Positions 11,075 to 21,058 of a DNA stretch of 64,000 nucleotides are shown here, piece by piece (the stretch's first letter is position 1; the number at the start of each line of letters is the position of its first letter). A program made the position numbers and the translations under genes. The notes under the pieces are model-generated. The model worked only from the letters and a program-made list of their open reading frames with translations, was not told where the DNA came from and ran no database searches. Source of the DNA: Pythium myriotylum (Eukaryota > Oomycota > Peronosporomycetes > Pythiales > Pythiaceae); contig JALJCQ010000017.1 of the NCBI GenBank assembly GCA_023091665.1, positions 1,612,001-1,676,000 on the forward strand. Reading direction: 5' to 3'.

Positions 11075-11433
11075 TGTTGGAAGGTCGCTTGGTTGGTGGG
11101 ATGCACAATGCAAAGTGAATTGATCGGGACTTAGTTCGCTACTGCTACCTCTAAGCCGTCTGTGTGTGTCCTACGCTACCATAATCAAATGTATGTCCTA
11201 CCTATCGTAAACATATGCAAACATAAACTGACTTCGTGGATACTTCAACGAAGTCGATGGGTGGCACTGGATTCAAACCAGAACCAGACGGAGAATCTTC
11301 CACATGTCGAATCTTTCACATGTCGAATCTTCCACGGAGAATCTTCTGCAGGAGAATCTTCTACAGCCGAGCTTCAACTGCCGAGCTTCAACTGGAATGA
11401 TGACGCTGGGTTCGAGGCGCATCATCTTCAACA
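11075..11433 (-). repeat. Family B LTR shared by B3 (5') and B4 (3')
   Basis: 359 bp with TGTTG/CAACA ends. The left side carries the B3 primer binding site and start codon, and the right side carries the B4 polypurine tract, so one LTR serves two elements. Confidence 0.92.
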
Positions 11434-14400
11434 CTCCCCCTCGACTCGACTGCGTCTTGAACACCAAGCTTGGTGCGGAGCACGTCGAACTGGACAGTGG
11501 GGATCGGCTTGGTCATGATGTCGGCAAGCATGTCTTGGGTCGGGCAATACTGGAGACACACTTGACCGTCCTCGACCTTCTCACGAACGAAGTGGTAGCG
11601 AATGTCGATGTGCTTGGTGCGCTTGTGGAACTCGGGGTTCTTGGCCAACGCGATGGCACCTTGGTTGTCTTCGTACACCGTGAGCGCTTGGTCGCTTGCA
11701 ACTTCGCCGAGTTCGCACAGGAACGCCTTGAGCCACACGGCTTCTTGGATCGCTTCCGATAGAGCCATGTACTCTGCTTCGGTCGAGGAGAGGGCGACAG
11801 TTCGCTGCTTCTTGCTGCGCCAGCTGATGCATCCGCCGTTGAGCATGAACACGTAGCCGCTGGTGCTTCGACGTGACTCGATGTCGCCAGCCCAGTCGGC
11901 GTCGGAGTAGCCGACCAGTCTTCCGTCGTTCGATGCCGAGAACTGCAGGCCGTACGTCGGAGTCGCTTGCAGGTAGCGGAGCACACGCTTGAGAGCTTGC
12001 CAATGTGTTGGACACGGGTCCGCGGCGAACTGGCTGAGTGTGCCGACTGCCGCTGCGAGGTCTGGTCGAGTGCCGACCATGAGGTACATGAGTGCGCCGA
12101 CTGCACTTCGGTACGGCACGTTCTTCATGGTGTCTTCGTGCTTGCAACCACCTTCACACATGGCCTTGGTCAGCTTGAGTCCGGGGTCTTGAGGGGTCCT
12201 CACTGGTTTGCAGTCTTGCATGCCGAACTTGGTCAGGATCGACTGCAGGAACTTGGTCTGCCGCATGGTCACGTCGCCGGACTTGGGGTCTTGATCAACT
12301 TCCATGCCGAGGCAGTACTTGAGTTCGCCGAGGTCGGACATCTCGAAGCGTTCGCTGAGTGCACGCTTGGTCGCCGTGAGCAACTCGAGGCTGTTGCAGG
12401 CGAGGATGAGGTCGTCGACGTAGATCACCACGAAGATCATCGCTGAGCCGCTCCGCTTGACGTACACGCAGTGGTCCATCTCGCACTTGGTGAAGCCGAC
12501 CTTGCGCATGAAGGCGTCGATGGTCTGGTTCCACATGCGGGGCGACTGCTTGAGACCGTAGAGCGAGCGCTTGAGCTTGCACACGTAGTCCAGGTGGCGC
12601 TGGTCGACGAAGCCTTCGGGCTGCTTCATGTAGATTTCTTCGTCGAGGTTGCCGTTCAGGAACGCCGTCTTGACATCCATCTGATGGATCATGAGCTTGT
12701 GTCGAGCGGCGATGCTGAGGATGGTGCGGATCGACGTGAACTTGGCGACGGGTGCGAATGTCTCTTCGAAGTCGATGCCGTACTTCTGCAGGAACCCCTT
12801 GGCAACGAGTCGAGCCTTGTACCGTTCGACGAGTCCTTCGGCGGTTTCCTTGACCTTGAACACCCACTTGCTGGTGATGGCCTTGCGTCCGGCTGGCAAA
12901 GGGACTAGGTCCCAGGTCTCGTTCTTCTTGAGCGACTCGAGCTCGGAGTCGCAGGCTTCCTTCCAGTTGCTGGCGTCGTCGGATTCCATCGCCGACTTCA
13001 ACGATGTCGGCAACTCTCCCCCTGAATTCACGACGAGAGCAAACTCTTTGAGATCGTGATCTTGGTCTTCTCCCCCTTGTTCTTGCACGTCTTCGCCTTC
13101 TTCGTCTTCATCTTCTACGCCTTCCTCTTCGATCGACGTGAGCAGTGCAGACAGATCTTCGAGCGATGTCCTTGAACCTTGCGTGGGTGGTGGAGTCGCA
13201 CCACTTGTGCGTCCAACACGTCCGTAGCGCTTCTCAACTGGCGGTTCAGCCAGGTTCTCGAGCGAGTGCGTGCGAGAGTGGCGCTTGGACCCTGGTGCGT
13301 AATCGACATTCGGCTGCTGGGCCGATGCTGGTGCTGCTGGACGCTGCGACCGCTGGCCCTGTTGCCACTCCGGTCGCTCGTAGCTGCGCTGACTTGGTGC
13401 TGGTGAGGCTGGCTGCTCACCCATGTCTTCATCATCTTGGTTGTCGGTTGCTTCATCTTGATCTTCATCATCTTCATCGTCGCGGAACTCGACGGACTTG
13501 CTCCAGGGTTCTTCGCGCTTGCCATCGTCGAATGTGTCTTCCATGAACTGCGCGTCTCGACTGATGACGATCCGGCCGGTTGCGATTTCTTCAAACCGAT
13601 ACGCCTTCTCGTGGTCCGAGTAGCCGAGGAACCGACACAAGATGGCTCGGGCGTCGAACTTCGACCGCTTCTCCTTCGGCACGTGGACGTACGCATGGCA
13701 GCCGAACACCTTGAAGTTGGCGAGCAAGGGCTTCTTCCCGTACCATTCTTCGTACGGCGACTTGTACAAGTCTTGAGCGCGGGTCGGAAGTCGGTTGCGA
13801 ACTTCGACTGCAGTCATGACGGCTTCGCCCCAGTACTCGTCGGACAAGTTGGCATGGTGGAGCTTGCAACGACCACACTCACCGATGGTTCGGTTCATGC
13901 GCTCCGCCACACCGTTCAACTGAGGCGTGTATGGCGGCGTGACGTCGTGCTCGATGCCACGCTTGCGGCAGAACTTGGCAAGTTTGGCCGACTGGTACTC
14001 GCCGCCGCCGTCGGTTCGAAGCACCTTGACTCGACGACCGGTTTGGTTCTCGGCCCAGTTGACGAACTCGACGAACTTGTCGTAGACTTCGTCCTTGGAC
14101 CGCATGAGGTACAACTTGCACAGTCGAGACTTGTCGTCGGTGAACGTGGCGAAGTACTTCATGCCGCCGAAAGTCGGAGTCTTCATGGGGCCGGCCACAT
14201 CGCTGTACACGACGTCAAGCAGATTCGCAGACCGCTTGGTCGTGCCCGACTGGAACTTGACGCGAGTCAGCTTGCCGAGTGCACAGCCTTCACAGACCTC
14301 CCATTCCTGCACAGACCCGATGTCGAGTCCGTCGGCGAGGTCCTTCTTGACGATGGCTTCGAGACCGCTGAAGCCGATGTGACCGAGTCGGAGGTGCCAC

Positions 14401-14957
14401 AGGTACGACTTGGACATGGCGCGACCTCGTCTTGTACTGGCGGCGTGGGCTGCTTCAGTCGACACTGGAGACATGTTGAGCTTGAACAGACCCTTGCCGA
14501 TACGAGTGCCGATGGTCCGCTTGGCGCCCTTGAGCATGACAAAGCAACCGTCCTTGTCGAACGTCACGGGAGCAACGTCCTCCGTGAATCTTCCGACCGA
14601 GAACAGGTTGCGGCTGAGCTTGGGGATATGCCACACGTTGGTGAGCAAACCCTTCTTGACACCGCTTGGAGTCTTCATCGACATGAGAATGTCTCCCACG
14701 CCAACTGCTTGGACCGTGCCATCATCGGCCAGATGCACGTCGACTGGGTCAATCTTCTTGTAGTTCATCATGAACTGCTTGGTTCGCGACATGTGCTGAG
14801 TCGCACCCGAGTCGACCAACCACGCCGTGGATTGACTCGACTTGCCTTGGGTCTTCCCGACCGAGAACAGGTACTCGCCGGGGTCTTCATCTCGCGCAAG
14901 GTTCGCTCGCTGGAACCGTTGCCGAGGGTTGCCGTTTCCGTTGCCGTTGCCGCCGGA

Positions 14958-14991
<34 letters not shown>

Positions 14992-15767
14992 TCCTTGACA
15001 CGCGAGTGGCACTCCGCGGCCCAATGACCGATCTTGCCGCAGTAGTTGCACGTGCCAGTCTTCTTGACTGCACGGCCCTTGGGCTTCGCGTCACTTGTCA
15101 TGAACGCTTGGCCAAGCGTGGCTCCGTCGCCACCTTGCTCCTTGCGCTTCATGTCTTCATGGAGCAGCCGAGACGTCACGAGTTCCCACGTGAGCGCGTC
15201 GACACGCGACTCCAACGCCGTGATGAGGAACTGGTACGACTCGCTGAGACTGCCGAGAAGCGTGATCACCAAGTCGTCTTCGCTGACCGGAGCGCCGACT
15301 GCGTCGAGTTCCTCGACCAGGGTCTTGAGCTTGTTGATGTGCGTGAGCACATCGTCACCTTCTTCCATCATGGTCGTGAAGAAACGACGACGAAGAAAGA
15401 GCTTGTTGGCAAGGCTCTTCTTCTCGAAGTGTTCTTCCAGTCTTGACCATGCATCTTGCGCACCACTCGCCGACCGAACCAGCGGGAGCTGCGAGTCTTC
15501 AATCGCGAGACAGATCATCGCGAGCGCCTTGCGAGACTTCTTCTTGAAGAGGGCTCGGTCCGCGTCGGTCTGGCACTGCTCGAGTTTGACCTCTCCACAG
15601 ACAACTTCCCAGACGTCGCGTTCTTCGAGCACCATCTGCATCTTGAACTTCCATGTGTGGAAGTTGGTTCCGTCGAACTTGTTGATGCGAGCTGGGGTGG
15701 TCGAATCCATGGCGAAGGCTGGGGAGGCGAAGTCGGCGGAGGCAGAGTCGGCTGGGCTTGGGCTCAT
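11388..15767 (-). CDS. Family B copia polyprotein (B4), intact
   Basis: This second uninterrupted polyprotein has about 1459 codons, with the same start in the primer binding site (15765-15767) and a stop inside the 3' LTR. All catalytic motifs described for B3 are present: zinc knuckle, protease D-S-G, integrase D-D-E, RT YVDD and RNase H motifs. It is two residues shorter than B3 because the Gly-Asn repeat after the zinc knuckle has one fewer repeat. Only scattered substitutions separate B3 and B4, which suggests recent amplification or array duplication. It sits one 4.7-kb period upstream of B3. Confidence 0.95.
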
Positions 15768-15771
15768 AACC

Positions 15772-16130
15772 TGTTGGAAGGTCGCTTGGTTGGTGGGATG
15801 CAAAATGCAAAGTGAATTGATCGGGACTTAGTTCGCTACTGCTACCTCTAAGCCGTCTGTGTGTGTCCTACGCTACCATAATCAAATGTATGTCCTACCT
15901 ATCGTAAACATATGCAAACATAAACTGACTTCGTGGATACTTCAACGAAGTCGATGGGTGGCACTGGATTCAAACCAGAACCAGACGGAGAATCTTCCAC
16001 ATGTCGAATCTTTCACATGTCGAATCTTCCACGGAGAATCTTCTGCAGGAGAATCTTCTACAGCCGAGCTTCAACTGCCGAGCTTCAACTGGAATGATGA
16101 CGCTGGGTTCGAGGCGCATCATCTTCAACA
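15772..16130 (-). repeat. Family B LTR shared by B4 (5') and B5 (3')
   Basis: 359 bp. By eye it matches the LTR at 11075-11433 throughout. It is bounded by the B4 primer binding site on the left and the B5 polypurine tract on the right. Confidence 0.92.
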
Positions 16131-17629
16131 CTCCCCCTCGACTCGACTGCGTCTTGAACACCAAGCTTGGTGCGGAGCACGTCGAACTGGACAGTGGGGA
16201 TCGGCTTGGTCATGATGTCGGCAAGCATGTCTTGGGTCGGGCAATACTGGAGACACACTTGACCGTCCTCGACCTTCTCACGAACGAAGTGGTAGCGAAT
16301 GTCGATGTGCTTGGTGCGCTTGTGGAACTCGGGGTTCTTGGCCAACGCGATGGCACCTTGGTTGTCTTCGTACACCGTGAGCGCTTGGTCGCTTGCAACT
16401 TCGCCGAGTTCGCACAGGAACGCCTTGAGCCACACGGCTTCTTGGATCGCTTCCGATAGAGCCATGTACTCTGCTTCGGTCGAGGAGAGGGCGACAGTTC
16501 GCTGCTTCTTGCTGCGCCAGCTGATGCATCCGCCGTTGAGCATGAACACGTAGCCGCTGGTGCTTCGACGTGACTCGATGTCGCCAGCCCAGTCGGCGTC
16601 GGAGTAGCCGACCAGTCTTCCGTCGTTCGATGCCGAGAACTGCAGGCCGTACGTCGGAGTCGCTTGCAGGTAGCGGAGCACACGCTTGAGAGCTTGCCAA
16701 TGTGTTGGACACGGGTCCGCGGCGAACTGGCTGAGTGTGCCGACTGCCGCTGCGAGGTCTGGTCGAGTGCCGACCATGAGGTACATGAGTGCGCCGACTG
16801 CACTTCGGTACGGCACGTTCTTCATGGTGTCTTCGTGCTTGCAACCACCTTCACACATGGCCTTGGTCAGCTTGAGTCCGGGGTCTTGAGGGGTCCTCAC
16901 TGGTTTGCAGTCTTGCATGCCGAACTTGGTCAGGATCGACTGCAGGAACTTGGTCTGCCGCATGGTCACGTCGCCGGACTTGGGGTCTTGATCAACTTCC
17001 ATGCCGAGGCAGTACTTGAGTTCGCCGAGGTCGGACATCTCGAAGCGTTCGCTGAGTGCACGCTTGGTCGCCGTGAGCAACTCGAGGCTGTTGCAGGCGA
17101 GGATGAGGTCGTCGACGTAGATCACCACGAAGATCATCGCTGAGCCGCTCCGCTTGACGTACACGCAGTGGTCCATCTCGCACTTGGTGAAGCCGACCTT
17201 GCGCATGAAGGCGTCGATGGTCTGGTTCCACATGCGGGGCGACTGCTTGAGACCGTAGAGCGAGCGCTTGAGCTTGCACACGTAGTCCAGGTGGCGCTGG
17301 TCGACGAAGCCTTCGGGCTGCTTCATGTAGATTTCTTCGTCGAGGTTGCCGTTCAGGAACGCCGTCTTGACATCCATCTGATGGATCATGAGCTTGTGTC
17401 GAGCGGCGATGCTGAGGATGGTGCGGATCGACGTGAACTTGGCGACGGGTGCGAATGTCTCTTCGAAGTCGATGCCGTACTTCTGCAGGAACCCCTTGGC
17501 AACGAGTCGAGCCTTGTACCGTTCGACGAGTCCTTCGGCGGTTTCCTTGACCTTGAACACCCACTTGCTGGTGATGGCCTTGCGTCCGGCTGGCAAAGGG
17601 ACTAGGTCCCAGGTCTCGTTCTTCTTGAG
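16085..17629 (-). pseudogene. Family B copia RT-RNase H, 5' truncated (B5)
   Basis: The carboxy-terminal 510 or so codons of a family B polyprotein are open, from the start of the RT ([17 protein letters not shown]) to the stop in the LTR. The RT YVDD and all RNase H motifs are intact. Gag, protease, integrase and the 5' LTR are absent. At 17629/17630 the B sequence changes abruptly to family A integrase-tail sequence, with at most 2 bp of shared sequence (AG) at the junction. It is the right-hand, broken unit of the B array. Confidence 0.88.
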
Positions 17630-17772
17630 TCTCGCCCTGGCCTATTCGTCGGTTATCAAGAGTCATCAAAAGCGTATCGGATCTTCGACATTGAAGCTAA
17701 CAAGATCGTCATCAGTCGCGACGTCAATTTCGACGAGACCAAGCCCGGCGGCTGGTACCTCGAAAACACTAC
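17630..17772 (+). pseudogene. Family A integrase-tail fragment
   Basis: This 143-bp stretch duplicates 20174-20316, the last part of the family A internal region (FVGYQESSKAYRIFDIE), including the same abrupt join to the LTR. With the following LTR it forms the tail of a second, upstream family A unit, so A2 is a partial tandem with a 2544-bp period. Confidence 0.85.
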
Positions 17773-17823
17773 TATTATGGGTACAATGTGTCACAACATC
17801 TTGAAGTTGAAGTTCAAGTTGTG

Positions 17824-17891
17824 GAAGATTCCCATGTAGAAAATTCTCATGTGGAAGATTCCCATGTAGAAAATTCTCAGGTGGAAAGTTC
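17824..17891 (+). promoter_or_regulatory. GAAnnTTC array with 15-bp period (heat-shock-element-like)
   Basis: GAAGATTC, GAAAATTC, GAAGATTC, GAAAATTC, GAAAGTTC. The GAA and TTC halves are constant while the two inner bases vary. A 15-bp period equals three 5-bp heat-shock-element units with the third unit degenerate, so the motifs are in phase. Confidence 0.5.
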
Positions 17892-18060
17892 TCCATCTAG
17901 TTCTGGGTTGAACCCAGTTCAACCCATCAACTTTGTTGAAGTACCCACGAAGTGTGTATACCTCTGCATATGATTACGATAGGTAGGACATGCATATGTT
18001 TATGGTAGCGTAGGACACAAGACGGCTTAGAGGTAGCGACAGCGAACTAAGTCCCGATCA

Positions 18061-18079
18061 ATTCACTCTGCATTTTGCC
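18061..18079 (+). promoter_or_regulatory. Oomycete-type Inr plus FPR core promoter in family A LTR
   Basis: ATTCACTCTGCATTTTGCC matches 16 of 19 positions of GCTCATTYYNCAWTTTNYY. The predicted start is 18065. The leader to the gag ATG is about 67 nt and contains no earlier AUG. Confidence 0.6.
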
Positions 18080-18127
18080 AAGCTTCAGTCAAGTCCACTC
18101 CTCTTCTCGACTTCGTGACCTTTAATA

Positions 18128-18139
18128 GGTTATGAGCCC
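18128..18139 (+). promoter_or_regulatory. Primer binding site overlapping the gag start codon
   Basis: GGTTATGAGCCC directly follows the LTR. It is complementary to GGGCTCATAACC, the anticodon arm of yeast-type initiator tRNA-Met, rather than to a tRNA 3' end. Drosophila copia uses an equivalent half-tRNA primer. The ATG at 18132 is the gag start and pairs with the CAU anticodon. The same site occurs in A1 and in B3, B4, B6, B7 and B8. Confidence 0.7.
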
Positions 18140-20383
18140 AAGTACCATGACGGACAAGACAAAGACTCTCGTTGACAAGTTCCGTGGCGACAACTACGCT
18201 TCGTGGGCACGCTACATGCGAGGCGTGTTCCTAACCAAGTCGGTGTGGAATGTCGTGAACATCAACGAGACGCCGACGTTCTCGGACCCGCGGATCAAGG
18301 ACGAGTACATCAGGACCAACAACATCGCGTTCGGCCTGATGCTCCTCCATATCGACGCGGAGTACCACCACATCGTCGACGACTGTGAAGAAGCTCATGT
18401 GCTCATGTGGCATGGAAGCGACTCCGTTCGTTGTACGAAGGGTCGCAGAAGGCGGGTCGAATCTACTTGAAGCGTCAGCTCTTTAGTATGGAGATGAAGG
18501 AAGGCGCGAATGTGTTGCATCACTGCAACGAGATCCTCAACATCCACGCCAAGCTTGTGGCCATCGGCGCGAAGATGGAGGACGAAGATGTGGCAATTTG
18601 TCTGCTGCGCAGTTTGCCTAAGAGCTATGAGAACGTGGTTCTGCACATCGAGATGAGCAATGCCGACTTGAGAACTAAAGAAGTGATCAAGGCTCTCACG
18701 AACGAGCACGTGAAGCGTGCCGGCGAGATGAAGACTGCAGCCACCAAGCTCGACGACCAAGCCAAGGCGTTTGTGTCGGAGCAAGATACTCGTGTATGCT
18801 CGCACTGCGGCAAGACTGGTCACTTAGTTGACCGTTGTTGGGCCAAGAACAAGCAAGAAGGTCGCAAATTCGGCGGTGGTCGCTTTGGCGGAAAACGCGC
18901 GAACCACGTACAACGCGACTATGAAGAAGACGATGACGCCATCGCCTTCGCTGTGTCAATGGAGGCCAGTATAGCGCCGGACACTTCCATGATTGGGAAG
19001 TGGGCGATTGACAGTGGTGCCACGCACCATGTCTGTAACGACCGCTCGATGTTTGCCAGTTTGGCTGAGGGCGACCACGGTGAACTTGTGGTCGCGGAAG
19101 GAACGAAGACCAAGATCCTCGGCGTTGGCACAGTGCACGAGCGCGCTATCATTCACGGCGGACAAGTTCGTGACCTCGAACTCCGCGACGTATTATACGT
19201 ACCAGGAATCAGGAAGAATCTGCTTTCAATCCCGCAGATCAACAAGTCAGGCAAGTTTCGCGTTGTCTTCGAAGGGCCTGCAATGAGCGTATTCGACAAA
19301 AGGTCGCGGAAGGTCGTCGCGACTGCTCAACTTGCGTTCGGGTTGTTTTGGCTCCGCTCACTCCCGCGCGCCACTTCGCCTTCAGCTTTGACAATCTCGG
19401 CGGACCGCGCAATCTCGATCCTGCACGAGCGCATGGGTCATGCATCGACTCCGTTGTTGCGCTTGTTGCTCGACAAGTCAATGGTGAAGGACGCGGATCT
19501 GCCTACGAGCACCAAAGCTACACCGATGTGCCAAGGGTGCCAGCAAGGCAAAATGGTCCAGAAGCCATTCAAGTCCAACACCGAGAAGCGCAAGTTTCAA
19601 CCGTTCGAACTCATCCATCTCGACCTTTGTGGCCCGATGGAGGTCGACAGCATCGGCGGCAGCAAGTATTTGCTCCTGATCGTGGACGAATCCAGTGGTT
19701 TGATGCACGGTTCATGCATTGCGTCCAAGTCAGACTGCAGTGCACTGATCATCAAATTCATCAAGCAAGTCAGCAACCAGTTTGATCGCCGTGTCAAGTT
19801 TGTACGTCACGACGGAGCCAAGGAATTTGCTACGAGTGCAATCAAGGCGTTCTATGCTGACCAAGGCATCGAGCAGCAAGTCACTGTGCCATACGCGCAC
19901 CAAACCAACAGTACGGCCGAGCGCAACATCCGAAGTATCGTCACGATGGGTCGCAGCATGCTCCATCATGCTGGTTTGGACAAAATCTTCTGGGCAGAAG
20001 CAGCAATGACCGCGATCTACATCAAGAATCGCTTGCCATCACCGAAGTCCAACGACAAGACACCGTATGAACTGGTCTACGGTGAGAAACCTAGCATCAA
20101 GCACATGCGCGTCTTCGGCTGTCTCGCGTTCGTACTCACACCAAGTGAGATGCGCAAGAAATGGGATGCCAAGTCTCGCCCTGGCCTATTCGTCGGTTAT
20201 CAAGAGTCATCAAAAGCGTATCGGATCTTCGACATTGAAGCTAACAAGATCGTCATCAGTCGCGACGTCAATTTCGACGAGACCAAGCCCGGCGGCTGGT
20301 ACCTCGAAAACACTACTATTATGGGTACAATGTGTCACAACATCTTGAAGTTGAAGTTCAAGTTGTGGAAGATTCCCATGTAG
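18132..20383 (+). pseudogene. Family A copia Gag-Pro-Int without RT (A2)
   Basis: This polyprotein begins at the primer-site ATG. In order it has Gag, a zinc knuckle ([14 protein letters not shown]), protease (IDSGATHHV), and integrase zinc domain (LHERMGHAS and CQGCQQGK). Then come the integrase core with Asp (LIHLDLCGPM), Asp (FVRHDGAKEF) and Glu (NSTAERNI), and the post-integrase segment (IVISRDVNFDE). It then stops about 14 residues later where the LTR begins, with the stop codon inside the LTR. RT, RNase H and the polypurine tract are absent, so it cannot copy itself. A tandem 8-bp repeat (CTCATGTG at 18394-18401 and 18402-18409) shifts the gag frame, and the rest of the frame is open. 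There is an in-frame TAG just upstream of the ATG. The Gag-to-integrase part would be complete but for this frameshift. Confidence 0.88.
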
Positions 20384-20671
20384 AAAATTCTCATGTGGAA
20401 GATTCCCATGTAGAAAATTCTCAGGTGGAAAGTTCTCCATCTAGTTCTGGGTTGAACCCAGTTCAACCCATCAACTTTGTTGAAGTACCCACGAAGTGTG
20501 TATACCTCTGCATATGATTACGATAGGTAGGACATGCATATGTTTATGGTAGCGTAGGACACAAGACGGCTTAGAGGTAGCGACAGCGAACTAAGTCCCG
20601 ATCAATTCACTCTGCATTTTGCCAAGCTTCAGTCAAGTCCACTCCTCTTCTCGACTTCGTGACCTTTAATA
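20317..20671 (+). repeat. Family A LTR, 355 bp (3' LTR of A2)
   Basis: By eye it matches the 5' LTR at 17773 throughout. It joins the integrase tail with no purine tract before it. To its right, 20672-20699 is a 28-bp orphan (reading G-M-D-D-L-L-V in one frame, like a copia RT active site, which could be chance) before the next B LTR. Confidence 0.88.
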
Positions 20672-20699
20672 ACTACATCAGGCATGGACGACTTGCTGG

Positions 20700-21058
20700 T
20701 GTTGGAAGGTCGCTTGGTTGGTGGGATGCAAAATGCAAAGTGAATTGATCGGGACTTAGTTCGCTACTGCTACCTCTAAGCCGTCTGTGTGTGTCCTACG
20801 CTACCATAATCAAATGTATGTCCTACCTATCGTAAACATATGCAAACATAAACTGACTTCGTGGATACTTCAACGAAGTCGATGGGTGGCACTGGATTCA
20901 AACCAGAACCAGACGGAGAATCTTCCACATGTCGAATCTTTCACATGTCGAATCTTCCACGGAGAATCTTCTGCAGGAGAATCTTCTACAGCCGAGCTTC
21001 AACTGCCGAGCTTCAACTGGAATGATGACGCTGGGTTCGAGGCGCATCATCTTCAACA
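20700..21058 (-). repeat. Family B LTR, 359 bp (3' LTR of B6)
   Basis: TGTTG/CAACA ends, followed by the B6 polypurine tract. It is the left end of the inverted pair B6/B7. Confidence 0.9.

Larger units (their letters stand above)
6372..17629 (-). mobile_element. Head-to-tail family B copia array (B3, B4, partial B5)
   Basis: Reading leftwards, the array is partial B5, LTR, full B4, LTR, full B3, LTR. Each internal LTR (15772-16130 and 11075-11433) is both the 5' LTR of one unit and the 3' LTR of the next. On one side is a primer binding site with a start codon, on the other a polypurine tract. The period is about 4.7 kb (LTR starts 6372, 11075, 15772). Such arrays are usually explained by recombination between LTRs of neighbouring elements or by integration of multimers. 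The right end is cut at 17629 by a family A fragment. Confidence 0.85.
17773..18127 (+). repeat. Family A LTR, 355 bp (5' LTR of A2)
   Basis: TATTA/TAATA ends, an unusual terminus since LTRs normally begin TG and end CA. By eye it matches the LTR at 20317-20671 throughout. Five GAAnnTTC motifs start at 17824, 17839, 17854, 17869 and 17884, an exact 15-bp period. The core promoter is at 18061-18079. About 90 bp around the promoter closely resembles family B LTRs. Confidence 0.88.

Noticed and set aside
6723..11106. Upstream in-LTR start for the B polyprotein
   Set aside because: The 12 extra codons begin with TTG, not ATG. The first AUG, conserved with family A, is in the primer binding site.
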